DNA from: Psychrobacter sp.
Lineage (GTDB): Bacteria; Pseudomonadota; Gammaproteobacteria; Pseudomonadales; Moraxellaceae
Reading direction: 5' to 3'
DNA length: 13,453 nt
Assembly: GCA_029264635.1 (NCBI GenBank)
Contig: JARIAA010000081.1
Coordinates: 1-13,453, forward strand
Numbering within the stretch: the stretch's first letter is position 1; every line of letters starts with the position of its first letter. The notes beneath the pieces are model-generated. The model searched no databases and had not been told where the DNA came from. It saw only the letters and a list, made by a program, of their open reading frames with translations. Shown here piece by piece: positions 1 to 7,444 of this stretch. A program made the translations under genes and the position numbers.

Positions 1-1
1 C

Positions 2-319
2 CTCAGCCCCAACTTCGATGTGATAAAAGTCTATAATAACTCGTCAAACTACGCATTGGGCGTCAGCTTGTTAGGCAATGCTATCGTTGGAAAAAGTGGC
101 CTAAGAAAGTCGTGGCCGCGCTATGAGCGTCCATTATCAACATCACAAGTCACCCGTTTGCAACAGCGTTTAACCAGTGCAGGCTATGATACCAAAGGCA
201 CTGACGGTATTATAGGCACCAATACTCGCAAAGCATTTCAGCGCTGGCAAGCGGACAACGGTCAAACACCAGACGGTTTTATCAGTCAAAATACGGCCTC
301 ATCATTGACCAGCTGGTGA
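2..319 (+). CDS. Lytic murein transglycosylase (MltB-like), C-terminal part only
   Basis: This is the 3' end of a gene that starts before the window; the frame is open from base 2. The first visible residues (LSPNFDVIKVYNNSSNYALG) match the end of the MltB-type catalytic domain, where an asparagine-rich NFxVIKxYNNS..YALxV stretch closes the lysozyme-like fold. A short linker (about residues 30-46) leads to a peptidoglycan-binding domain of the PG_binding_1 type: LQQRLTSAGYDTKGTDGIIG, then TRKAFQRWQ, ending about 15 residues later. Family members cleave the glycan strands of peptidoglycan in the periplasm, leaving 1,6-anhydro ends. The catalytic glutamate and any signal peptide lie outside the window. 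A GTG at base 20 could open a 99-residue frame, but it falls inside the conserved domain and is not a real start. A strong terminator follows at 459-498. Confidence 0.88.
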   Translation, partial: LSPNFDVIKVYNNSSNYALGVSLLGNAIVGKSGLRKSWPRYERPLSTSQVTRLQQRLTSAGYDTKGTDGIIGTNTRKAFQRWQADNGQTPDGFISQNTASSLTSW

Positions 320-763
320 AGTTACATCTTGTATCTTTTATCGTTAGTGCATCTCTAATGGCTATGCAACCGTTGTATATCCAATACCTAAATTAAGTAA
401 AGCTATCGGTTTTAAAATAAACTGGTTTTAAAATTTTAAAGTGCTTTGGCAATAGTATAAAAAGGCTAGCAACTATTATAATTTGCTAGCCTTTTTTTAC
501 ATTCATTTATGTTTTTATTAATGTAACGCCGCCTAAACACTCAACTTTAATTTATTATTTATGAATCTATTTGAGATAACAATTTAGAATTTATGAATAA
601 TAGAATTATAATGGTAAAAAATTTTATTTGTGTTCGTTTAAAAATTTAAATAATAAATATATTTTTATAGCATAACTATACAAGCTCGTCAGTATAACTA
701 AAATACTGTTTATTTAAAATAAATATCAATTAAATATTGCCTTATTTATTAATACTACAATAT
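320..763. other. AT-rich intergenic stretch, no gene
   Basis: Apart from the terminator at 459-498 I see no gene or RNA here. From about 540 to 763 the sequence is extremely AT-rich, with runs of A, T and TTTATT-type words, clearly more so than the flanking coding DNA. A short direct repeat (GGTTTTAAAAT, twice) lies just before the terminator at about 408-436. Confidence 0.6.
459..498 (+). terminator. Rho-independent terminator after the transglycosylase gene
   Basis: A perfect inverted repeat pairs AAAAAGGCTAGCAA (459-472) with TTGCTAGCCTTTTT (483-496) around a 10-nt loop. It ends in seven T residues (492-498). The A-run on the left arm means it could also work for transcripts coming from the right, though the nearest minus-strand gene is about 265 bp away. 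Confidence 0.9.
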
Positions 764-1009
764 TTATAGTTCTACTTCTTCTTGCGTGATGGCTACAATC
801 TTTATAGGGACAGCATATAGCCATTTGGCACCCGTTGAACAGATAAAACTGTCAGCATCAGTAGATACAATACAAGTGGTAAAATCATTATTTTCAAGGT
901 CGGTGACAGCGCGCTCGTCGCTTTCATCATCTACTGCACACCATATCTCTGTGTGACCATTTTTTAACATTGCACGAGTTAATAGGCTACCAGTTAGTTT
1001 GTTATTCAT
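764..1009 (-). CDS. Small hypothetical protein (81 aa)
   Basis: I do not recognise this protein. The frame starting at MNNKLTGSLLTRAMLK gives 81 residues. An upstream in-frame ATG at 1069 would add 20 residues (Lys- and Gln-rich), but the internal start is better supported because AAGG lies about 8 nt before it and the upstream start has no Shine-Dalgarno. The protein is acidic, with a DDESDERAVTDLENNDF patch near the middle and mixed hydrophobic strands with three cysteines. There is no signal peptide, membrane helix or catalytic motif that I can name. It looks like a compact alpha/beta cytosolic protein. It stands alone in AT-rich DNA between the transglycosylase and dinB genes and has no visible terminator. 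The well-formed, non-repetitive sequence and the Shine-Dalgarno argue for a real gene. Its function is unknown. Confidence 0.6.
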   Translation of the reverse strand: MNNKLTGSLLTRAMLKNGHTEIWCAVDDESDERAVTDLENNDFTTCIVSTDADSFICSTGAKWLYAVPIKIVAITQEEVEL

Positions 1010-1370
1010 ATCACATGCCTTAGTTTTTTGTTTTTTATATGAATTAAGAGACTTGTTGGGTCTCAGCATTTTATTTTTCTACAATAATATTTTTTGTTTC
1101 TATTTGATAAGTTAAAGACCTCTACCCTTTTTAATAAGTGACTAAAATTTTTTGTAGGAAAATTAACTAATTACTACTGTAACAAAATCAATATCTATTG
1201 CGCTAGTGCTTATTACTCAGACTACATGAGCGGTATCATTATTATCCTGATTGGTCACATCAATTCAAAAAACTATCATCTATTTTCTTGCATACAACCT
1301 GTCTATAACGATATGTGAAAGCATATTCAATAATGGAATTAATGATTGAAATTATTTACTCTTTATCTTC

Positions 1371-1402
1371 ATAAAATCCATACTTTCGCAAGTATGTTTT
1401 AT
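1371..1402. other. Orphan stem-loop, terminator-like
   Basis: CATACTT and AAGTATG form a perfect 7-bp stem around a TCGC tetraloop. Outside it, ATAAAA (1371-1376) pairs with TTTTAT (1397-1402) across a 2-nt TC bulge, giving 13 pairs in total. A T-run on the right resembles a terminator, but no gene ends here on either strand. It might end an unseen small transcript, insulate dinB, or be a dispersed intergenic repeat. I cannot tell which from one copy. Confidence 0.5.
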
Positions 1403-1486
1403 AGTCAATCCTAAATAAAATTGGCATATTTCATCTCACGTGCTGCTGATATTTGAGATTAACTGTAGTGTGCTCAAAATAAAAGA

Positions 1487-1503
1487 GCTATAAATATTAT
1501 AGC
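1487..1503. promoter_or_regulatory. Candidate operator dyad upstream of dinB
   Basis: GCTATAAATATTATAGC is an inverted repeat with perfect 7-bp arms and a 3-bp centre, ending about 50 bp before the dinB start. A shorter dyad with the same outer letters, GCTAAAATAGC (1538-1548), lies exactly over the proposed -10 box. The pairing of two related dyads around a damage-polymerase promoter suggests a repressor site. The identity of the regulator is unknown. Confidence 0.4.
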
Positions 1504-1536
1504 GGGCATAAACACGACTCAACATATCTAGAATTC

Positions 1537-1545
1537 TGCTAAAAT
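1537..1545 (+). promoter_or_regulatory. Extended -10 promoter of dinB
   Basis: TGCTAAAAT is a full extended -10 element (TG, one base, TAAAAT). No good -35 hexamer lies 17 bp upstream, which is usual for extended -10 promoters. The expected start of transcription falls at about 1552, directly at the dinB ATG (1553), so the message may lack a leader. Confidence 0.5.
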
Positions 1546-1552
1546 AGCGCTC

Positions 1553-2635
1553 ATGACAGATCTCAAACTCCCTGCTCCGCGTAAGATTATTCATCTTGAT
1601 ATGGATGCTTTTTATGCCAGCGTTGAACAGCGCGATTTTCCGCAATATCGAGGTAAACCTTTGGTCGTTGGCGGCGATCCAAGTGGGCGCGGTGTCGTGG
1701 CAGCCGCCAGTTATGAGGTGCGTAAGTTTGGGGTACGCTCAGCGATGTCTTGCTATGAAGCACGTAAGCGTTGTCCAGAAGCGGTATTTGTCTTGCCTAG
1801 ATTTGATGTTTACCGCGCGGTTAGTGCTCACATTCGTACCATTATGTATAGTTTGACGTCGCAAGTTGAGCCATTATCCCTAGATGAAGCCTACATAGAT
1901 GTGACAGGTCTGCAAACACACAAAGGCTCAGCGACCTTGATGGCTAACTGGTTGCGCGCGCAAATTTTAGAGCAAACGGGACTGACAGCATCGGCAGGTG
2001 TGTCGTTCAATAAAATGCTGGCGAAGATAGCATCCGATATTAACAAACCGAATGGCACTGCTATTATCACACCAAACGATGCAGAGGCATTTATCAGCAC
2101 CTTGCCCATAGAGCGTTTTCATGGAATTGGTAAGGCAACCGCCAAGCGATTGCATGCTATGGGGGTCAGCAGCGGTGCTGATTTGCGCAAGATTCCAGCG
2201 GCACAACTGGTTAATGAATTTGGTAAGCGTGGGCAGTTTTACCATGATATCGCTCATGGGCGTGACGAACGGCCAGTGAAGTCTGAGCGCCAGCATAAAT
2301 CGGTTGGCTCTGAAACCACTTTTAGAGACAATTTAAATAATGATGCAGCACTGCGTTTGCAAATCTATGAACAAAATGCGGATGCGTTTAGACAATTGAC
2401 CAATAAGCAGCTCACTGCCTACACCATTACGCTTAAAATAAAATACGCAGATTTTACCCAAATTACGCGCTCACATACTCTATCTACTGCTTTTATCAGT
2501 GCAGAATCGGCACATTATTGGCTAGACCGTCTTTTTCTAGACATACCACGTAGTCTACCTATCCGCTTAGTAGGAGTGACTTACTCCTCTTTGACACCTG
2601 CGGCTCAAACACTGCCCCAGCTTAACCTCTTCTAA
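1553..2635 (+). CDS. dinB: DNA polymerase IV (Y-family, translesion)
   Basis: Error-prone Y-family polymerase that copies past damaged template bases in the cytoplasm. It is 360 residues long, close to the E. coli enzyme (351). Visible marks: the first metal-binding motif HLDMDAFYASVEQ with Asp16 and the steric-gate aromatic Tyr21; the catalytic pair Asp111-Glu112 in EPLSLDEAYIDVT; the TASAGVSFNKMLAKIASD palm segment; the helix-hairpin-helix HGIGKATAKRLHAMG; and the little-finger start KSVGSETTF. The last residues, QLNLF, match the beta-clamp binding pentapeptide, so attachment to the sliding clamp is expected. The ATG at 1553 has no Shine-Dalgarno and sits where an extended -10 promoter would start the RNA. 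The sequence is intact with no frameshift. Control by a damage-responsive repressor is plausible from the dyads upstream but is not shown. Confidence 0.97.
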   Translation: MTDLKLPAPRKIIHLDMDAFYASVEQRDFPQYRGKPLVVGGDPSGRGVVAAASYEVRKFGVRSAMSCYEARKRCPEAVFVLPRFDVYRAVSAHIRTIMYSLTSQVEPLSLDEAYIDVTGLQTHKGSATLMANWLRAQILEQTGLTASAGVSFNKMLAKIASDINKPNGTAIITPNDAEAFISTLPIERFHGIGKATAKRLHAMGVSSGADLRKIPAAQLVNEFGKRGQFYHDIAHGRDERPVKSERQHKSVGSETTFRDNLNNDAALRLQIYEQNADAFRQLTNKQLTAYTITLKIKYADFTQITRSHTLSTAFISAESAHYWLDRLFLDIPRSLPIRLVGVTYSSLTPAAQTLPQLNLF

Positions 2636-2722
2636 CATAAGCTTTTCACTTGAATTAGAGAATAAAAATACATTTATCGCTTAGGCTATTTTATTTTGCT
2701 AGTCCTTACGTTTATTAGTGCC

Positions 2723-2738
2723 ATGAGGAATGCCTCAT
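2723..2738. other. Small hairpin between dinB and queA
   Basis: ATGAGG, an AATG loop and CCTCAT form a perfect 6-bp stem. No T-run follows, so it is a poor terminator. It overlaps the most upstream possible queA start (ATG at 2730), an argument against translation from that codon. It may simply be chance. Confidence 0.3.
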
Positions 2739-2801
2739 AATAGCATTCTGTTTCTGCTACACTTATGTCCAAAATTTCATCTACTCAACGATACATTTAC
2801 T

Positions 2802-4028
2802 ATGACCAATCTTACCGCCAAACCTGCCAATACGACTCTGCCTAACCGCGCCCATATCAATCATGTCGAAAACGACGATACAGATGGTCCATTAACTCAT
2901 CTAAGCGTGGCGGATTATAACTATGAGCTACCAGACCATCTCATCGCCCGTTATCCTCTAGCTAAGCGCTCAGACTCTAAACTTCTTTACTTGCCTACTA
3001 CCGACCAAAAAAATCAAACCAGTGTGCCACAAGATCATTTATTTACTGCACTGCCCTCCTTGCTTGAGGCAGGCGATTTAATTGTTTTTAACGATACTAA
3101 AGTCATGAAAGCGCGTTTGTTCGGTACAAAAGATACAGGAGGGCGTGTTGAAGTACTGATTGAGCGCTTGGTAGATGGCTCAAATTTAGACATCGATAGT
3201 GACAATTTTGGTATCGATAGTGATGAACGGATAGCACACAAGCATATGGCTCTATGTCATGTTAAAGCCAGTAAAGCCCCAAAGCTTGGCCAGCAGTTAT
3301 GGCTAGCGGATGGACATATGCACTGCAAGATGATTGGCCGCCAAGACAATTTATTTATCCTCGCTTTCGATGCGCCTATTCTTCCTGATCTAGAGCTTTA
3401 CGGTGAGCTACCTATACCACCTTATTTCGAGCGTCATGCCGATGCTACGGACAATACTCGTTATCAAACAGTATTCCATGATCCTGCCAAACTTGCCAGC
3501 GTTGCTGCCCCGACAGCCAGCCTGCATTTTGATGAAACCGTTCTGGCAGCTTTAGCCAACAAAGGCGTTAACACTGCTTTTGTCACCTTGCACGTTGGCG
3601 CAGGCACATTTGCCCCTGTAAAAACCGAAAACCTTCTCAATCACACCATGCACAGTGAGTATGCAAACCTGCCACAAGCAACGGCAGATCTGATCAATCA
3701 AACTCATGCAAATGGCCATAATGTCATTGCTGTTGGCACGACTGTTGCACGTGTTCTTGAGACCGCTTATCAAAAAACAGCCTATGATGAGCAGTTTGTA
3801 GCCGCTTGGGCTGGAGATACCGATATTTTTATTTATCCTGGCTTCAAATTTGGCGTGATTGATCGGCTATTAACCAATTTTCATCTGCCCAAATCTACCT
3901 TGTTGATGCTGGTATCAGCATTTTCAGGCAAAGCAAATATTGAGCAGGCTTACCAGCATGCGATTAACAATCAATATCGCTTTTTTAGTTACGGGGATGC
4001 CATGTTATTAGATAAGAAGGCATTTTAA
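2802..4028 (+). CDS. queA: S-adenosylmethionine:tRNA ribosyltransferase-isomerase
   Basis: Cytosolic enzyme that transfers and rearranges the ribose of S-adenosylmethionine onto 7-aminomethyl-deazaguanine in tRNA, making epoxyqueuosine in the queuosine pathway. Recognisable segments in order: YELPDHLIARYPLAKRSDSK; DLIVFNDTKVMKARLFG; GGRVEVLIERL; GELPIPPYFER; RYQTVFHDPAKLASVAAPTA; HVGAGTFAPVKTENLLNHTM; NFHLPKSTLLMLVSAFSG. At 408 residues it is longer than the usual 340-360. The excess is an N-terminal extension of about 32 residues and an Asp-rich insert of about 30 residues (near 3178-3245) after the EVLIERL strand. An upstream ATG at 2730 would add 24 residues, but it lies in a hairpin and the added residues do not look conserved. 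A possible extended -10 (TGCTACACT, 2755-2763) would start RNA near 2770, favouring 2802. Neither start has a good Shine-Dalgarno. The common neighbour tgt is absent. Confidence 0.95.
   Translation: MTNLTAKPANTTLPNRAHINHVENDDTDGPLTHLSVADYNYELPDHLIARYPLAKRSDSKLLYLPTTDQKNQTSVPQDHLFTALPSLLEAGDLIVFNDTKVMKARLFGTKDTGGRVEVLIERLVDGSNLDIDSDNFGIDSDERIAHKHMALCHVKASKAPKLGQQLWLADGHMHCKMIGRQDNLFILAFDAPILPDLELYGELPIPPYFERHADATDNTRYQTVFHDPAKLASVAAPTASLHFDETVLAALANKGVNTAFVTLHVGAGTFAPVKTENLLNHTMHSEYANLPQATADLINQTHANGHNVIAVGTTVARVLETAYQKTAYDEQFVAAWAGDTDIFIYPGFKFGVIDRLLTNFHLPKSTLLMLVSAFSGKANIEQAYQHAINNQYRFFSYGDAMLLDKKAF
3192..3223 (+). repeat. Short direct repeat inside the queA insert
   Basis: ATCGATAGTGA occurs at 3192-3202 and again at 3213-3223, 21 bp (seven codons) apart. 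It encodes two IDSD words in the Asp-rich insert of QueA. This looks like a small in-frame duplication in a surface loop. Confidence 0.6.
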
Positions 4029-4148
4029 CGATAATGGATTTTGCTCATTGCTATTAGATGGTGTGTCCTCTTTATAGCTCGCTTTACAATGAAGACACGG
4101 CCAGACAGTAATACGACACCCTAAATCCTATTTTATTAAAAATATGGC

Positions 4149-4203
4149 TATAAACATAAGTCACTATAAACATAAGTCATTATAAACATAAGTTACTATA
4201 AAA
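4149..4203 (+). repeat. 16-bp tandem repeat, 3.4 copies, upstream of the first fimV gene
   Basis: The unit TATAAACATAAGTCAC starts at 4149, 4165 and 4181, with a partial fourth copy (TATAAAA) at 4197-4203. The second unit differs only in its last base (CAT for CAC) and the third in one internal base (TTAC for TCAC). Each unit contains a TATAAA word that could act as a -10 element. The array ends directly at the Shine-Dalgarno (AAAGGG) of the gene starting at 4213, so copy number could alter promoter or leader. Confidence 0.9.
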
Positions 4204-4212
4204 GGGCTGCGC

Positions 4213-6042
4213 ATGTCTTGGCATTTACCTCATCGATTGACCAAAATCCATTATGCAGTGTCAACCGCGCTACTTTGCTCCATGGGTTCTGTCGTCTTGT
4301 TGCCCGTTGCACAAGCAGCAACGATGGGTAAAACGACGATCACCTCGGCTCAACATGAACCTCTAACAGCAGTGATTGCAGTCTCTGACATCAATGCTAA
4401 AGATTTTGTGGCCAGTCTTGCAAGTCCTGCCGTTTATCAACAAATGGGACTGACACCGACGACCTCAATGTCGGTACGATTTGTACCGACCTCTGCCACC
4501 GCTGGTCAATTGCTGATTAATACATCACAGCCTGTATCCATGCCATTTGCAGATATTGTGATTGCTATTGACGATAATGGTCAGCGCAATATGGTGCCTA
4601 AGACACTGCTGATGCCTCTTAGCCATCATGCTCCAACCAAACAGTCGAATCTCGCGGTTGCAGGTGCAAAAAAACCAAACTTACCTGTCGTATCCGATCC
4701 TATCTCTAAGCCGCTGAGTGTCAAAAATGGTGCACCGCCGCCGCTATTGACGACATCTAATGTACAAGAACCAGTAAAAGCATTATCTGATACCTCTTTG
4801 CCTCGTACAGCGGTGCTTAGTAGCACGTTACCAGTTATCAGTGTTACGACCTTACCCCCATTAAAAAGATCTTCAACATTAAATGCATCAGTGATGAATT
4901 CTCAAACCGTTAGAGCAGCTAGTACTATTGACAATAGCTCAAGTAACAGTAGAACAAATAACAATAGCACTTTGAGTAATACGGACTCAGTAGGTAGTAG
5001 TATTAATGCAAAAACATCAGATAGCTCAAACATAAATAATATCGCAAATCCTAGTATGCCCCCCGCAAACACCACTGCTAACAGCCGTAGCGATCAAGAC
5101 AGTAGCGTGGCTGACAACAGCGCGCTTGGCACTAGTAGCAGTAGCAATAAACAAATAGATGGCTTAAACATACAAGTGACGCGGCAGATTCAACTCAAAA
5201 AAGATGCCAGTAACGATAGCGAAAATATTCCATCTCCTGTTGCAAATAGCAGCGCAGCTACCAGCATTGCATCCAATACGGTGATACCTTCTAACGCCAC
5301 TCAAAGCGATGCTCATGTAGCGGACGTGCCCTCTGTATTAGGTAGTATAGATGATGCAACGAACAATTATGCTGTACAGCGCAATGATAGCTTATGGACC
5401 ATCTCACAGCAGATTGCACAGCAAAACAATCTTGATGTGTCAATCGTGATGAAGCAGATCAAAGCGCAAAACCCTGAAGCTTTTATTGCAAAAAATGCCG
5501 ACTTGCTAAAGGCAGATGCCAAGCTTAGCTTGCCAAATTATGACATCGTGCCTTCACAGCAAAGCCTACAAGTTGCTATTGCTGCCCAGAGACAACGGTA
5601 TGTGCAAACTCAGCAGCCTGATGATAAAAAGCTTGATAAACAAAAGAATGATAAGAAAAAACCAACAGCAAAATCTACCAATGCTGTCAATGTAGTAGCG
5701 TCAAGACAAACGCCTATCACAAAAAAGGCTGCCTCTACTTTTTCGGAAAAACCCACCAAAACCATTACTAAAACTTTACCAAAAGCACGTTTTTCTGTCA
5801 TTGCTCCTGGTCGTCATGGTAGCGCGGATGGCACCCAAAGCAAAGCGGCCGCAGCGACTGGAAACGGGCTGAGCACAGACATATTAGCGACTCTCAAATC
5901 AGCGCGCCAACGCACCTCTGAACAGTCCAAGCGGGTGATAGCTACCAATAGCACGCTCGGTAGCTATGCCAAAAAGTTACAACTACAAAATCAAAAACTG
6001 GCTGAGCTTGAAGCTCGTCTCAAAAAATTACGTAATCAATAA
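4213..6042 (+). CDS. fimV: FimV-like protein, N-terminal periplasmic half with LysM
   Basis: FimV proteins help place type IV pili and twitching or chemosensory components at the cell pole by binding peptidoglycan. This 609-residue protein carries the periplasmic half only. A signal peptide covers residues 1-35, with likely cleavage after VAQA. The FimV N-terminal domain (about 36-140) shows LTAVIAVSDINAKDF, VYQQMGLTPTTSMSVRF and QPVSMPFADIVIAIDDNGQ. A long Ser/Asn/Thr-rich linker (about 141-385) leads to a LysM domain (about 386-440, YAVQRNDSLWTISQQIAQQ, then IKAQNPEAFI). A Lys-rich stretch follows, and a short coiled coil ends the protein (KLAELEARLKKLRNQ). AAAGGG lies 6 nt before the ATG. 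In most FimV proteins a membrane helix and cytoplasmic TPR part follow in the same chain. Here they are in the next gene, in a different frame, 58 nt on. Confidence 0.85.
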   Translation: MSWHLPHRLTKIHYAVSTALLCSMGSVVLLPVAQAATMGKTTITSAQHEPLTAVIAVSDINAKDFVASLASPAVYQQMGLTPTTSMSVRFVPTSATAGQLLINTSQPVSMPFADIVIAIDDNGQRNMVPKTLLMPLSHHAPTKQSNLAVAGAKKPNLPVVSDPISKPLSVKNGAPPPLLTTSNVQEPVKALSDTSLPRTAVLSSTLPVISVTTLPPLKRSSTLNASVMNSQTVRAASTIDNSSSNSRTNNNSTLSNTDSVGSSINAKTSDSSNINNIANPSMPPANTTANSRSDQDSSVADNSALGTSSSSNKQIDGLNIQVTRQIQLKKDASNDSENIPSPVANSSAATSIASNTVIPSNATQSDAHVADVPSVLGSIDDATNNYAVQRNDSLWTISQQIAQQNNLDVSIVMKQIKAQNPEAFIAKNADLLKADAKLSLPNYDIVPSQQSLQVAIAAQRQRYVQTQQPDDKKLDKQKNDKKKPTAKSTNAVNVVASRQTPITKKAASTFSEKPTKTITKTLPKARFSVIAPGRHGSADGTQSKAAAATGNGLSTDILATLKSARQRTSEQSKRVIATNSTLGSYAKKLQLQNQKLAELEARLKKLRNQ

Positions 6043-6100
6043 TTGCCTAGCTGTTCAGCATAAGGTGCTGTAAACAGTGTTCGTAGGCTTGGGAGTATTT

Positions 6101-7444
6101 ATGAATAGTATGTTATATATCATTGTAGGTTTAGTGGTCATCGTATTGATAGCCGTAGTGGTACTGCGCAAAAAAAAGGGACAACAGCCGCCCTCACAAA
6201 TGACCAAACCAGCTGATAAAAATCTAGCGAATAACCGCTCAGTGGCAGCAGTCAACAAAGAATCTCCCGTATCTAACCCATACTCCTCTCCTAAAGATAC
6301 TCATAAAGCAAGCCAGCAACATGCTACTCAATTTGATCTTGTAACCGTTGCTCAGCGTTTTATGGATCAGCAGCGTTATGATAAGGCCATTGAGACCTTA
6401 GAGCGTGGATTGATAGAAGAACCTCAAAATACTCAGCTATTACTCAAACTGTTGAATATTTATGCTATCAACAATCAATTTGATGATTTCAATAAAACTT
6501 ATAACCTTATTAAGTCGTTTGATGATAGCGCAGGGATAGGCGAAGCCGATCAGCTCAAAGCATTGCTTGAGCAGGAGCAGACACAAAATCAGGTAGTAGA
6601 GCCTGAGACTAATGTTGATTCTGCTTTTGAAACGCTAGATTTTGATTTGTCTACATCATCGTCAGCTACAAAAACCCCATCTACTTCAAGCACAGACAAT
6701 GTAGATGAGTTGCCAGCCCAAAGCGCTACCATGAGCGTACAACAACAAGGTTCTGACGATAGCTTTGATCTCATTTTAGAGGATTTGGGCACAACAGAGT
6801 CAAACGCCAATAAGGACAATGACTTTAATATAGCTACAGAGACAAGTTTCGATGAAACAAGGGCAGAGCCTGTTGTCAGTGAAGAGCCAAAAGCTACCAG
6901 AAACATCAATGTAGATGATGACTTTACACTCGATTTTGATCTGATGTCAGCTGATAGCAGCTCAGCAGAATTAAACGTTGTAGATGTTGCTCAAGTACAA
7001 GTTGTAGATGATGCTCAAGTACAAGATGGTCAAGCACAAGAGATCGTCTCAGACGATGACTTTGCATTAGAGCTTGATAACTTAGTGACAGAAACAAACC
7101 GTACTGAGGCTCTCGAGAACAGTCTAGACATTGACAGCGAAGATTTTGCGCTACTGTTAGAAAATGCAGATAATATAGCTATTGAAGACAGTATTAATGA
7201 CAATGCTAGTAGCACTTTTGATATCGATGTTGAAGACACGCCAGCGCAAATTGAGACTCTAAGTACCAAAGGTGCATCATCTGCTAACGATGCGACACAA
7301 CCAACATTCAGTGAAGTCTCGGACACAGATATATCTTTGTTTGATGACGCAGATGCTACTGATAATACTGCTTTTGATAATATAGCATTCGATGACGCAA
7401 TCGCTGATGATAGTACCTCGGTAAATGAATTTGATCTTGAGTAA
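6101..7444 (+). CDS. FimV-like membrane-anchored acidic TPR protein, truncated by an in-frame stop
   Basis: This gene supplies the membrane and cytoplasmic half of a FimV. The chosen ATG has GGGAG 5 nt upstream; a GTG at 6077 would add eight residues but has no such signal. A single membrane helix (about 4-22, MLYIIVGLVVIVLIAVVVL) is followed by RKKK, predicting a cytoplasmic C-terminus. TPR-like helices lie at about 78-145 (VAQRFMDQQRYDKAIETLER and the next pair). The rest is very acidic and repeats a short motif of the type DDFxLxxDxL (for example SFDLILEDL, DDFTLDFDLM, DDFALELDNL, EDFALLLENA). Translation ends at TAA 7442-7444 after 447 residues. The same frame continues beyond the stop into the conserved FimV C-terminal domain up to 7762; if the stop were a sense codon the product would be 553 residues. 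It is probably co-transcribed with the gene ending at 6042. Confidence 0.8.
   Translation: MNSMLYIIVGLVVIVLIAVVVLRKKKGQQPPSQMTKPADKNLANNRSVAAVNKESPVSNPYSSPKDTHKASQQHATQFDLVTVAQRFMDQQRYDKAIETLERGLIEEPQNTQLLLKLLNIYAINNQFDDFNKTYNLIKSFDDSAGIGEADQLKALLEQEQTQNQVVEPETNVDSAFETLDFDLSTSSSATKTPSTSSTDNVDELPAQSATMSVQQQGSDDSFDLILEDLGTTESNANKDNDFNIATETSFDETRAEPVVSEEPKATRNINVDDDFTLDFDLMSADSSSAELNVVDVAQVQVVDDAQVQDGQAQEIVSDDDFALELDNLVTETNRTEALENSLDIDSEDFALLLENADNIAIEDSINDNASSTFDIDVEDTPAQIETLSTKGASSANDATQPTFSEVSDTDISLFDDADATDNTAFDNIAFDDAIADDSTSVNEFDLE
6977..7024 (+). repeat. 24-bp tandem duplication in the acidic region
   Basis: Two adjacent 24-bp units (6977-7000 and 7001-7024) differ by one base and encode VVDVAQVQ and VVDDAQVQ. 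A degenerate third copy (DGQAQE) follows. The duplication preserves the reading frame and looks recent. Confidence 0.85.

Larger units (their letters stand above)
1010..1552. other. AT-rich intergenic region with isolated hairpins
   Basis: No convincing gene is present. The region holds a small hairpin (GAGAC, 7-nt loop, GTCTC, 1048-1064) in the probable leader of the small minus-strand gene. It also holds a stronger orphan stem-loop at 1371-1402, and the dinB promoter with its dyads at 1487-1548. The remainder is AT-rich with no clear promoter pair that I could pick out. Confidence 0.55.

Noticed and set aside
499..763. Possible replication origin or attachment site in the AT-rich stretch
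   Set aside because: No DnaA-box cluster, iteron, integrase gene or tRNA end is visible; high AT content alone is not enough.
1436..1645. Minus-strand frame of 69 codons crossing the dinB promoter
   Set aside because: It overlaps the conserved first motif of dinB and has no ribosome site or recognisable content.
4149..4203. CRISPR-like reading of the 16-bp repeats
   Set aside because: Units are directly adjacent with no spacers and are too short; this is a simple tandem repeat.
6589..6909. Minus-strand open frame of 106 codons in the same acidic region
   Set aside because: Same reason: low-complexity Ser/Val sequence created by the complement of Asp- and Ser-rich coding DNA.
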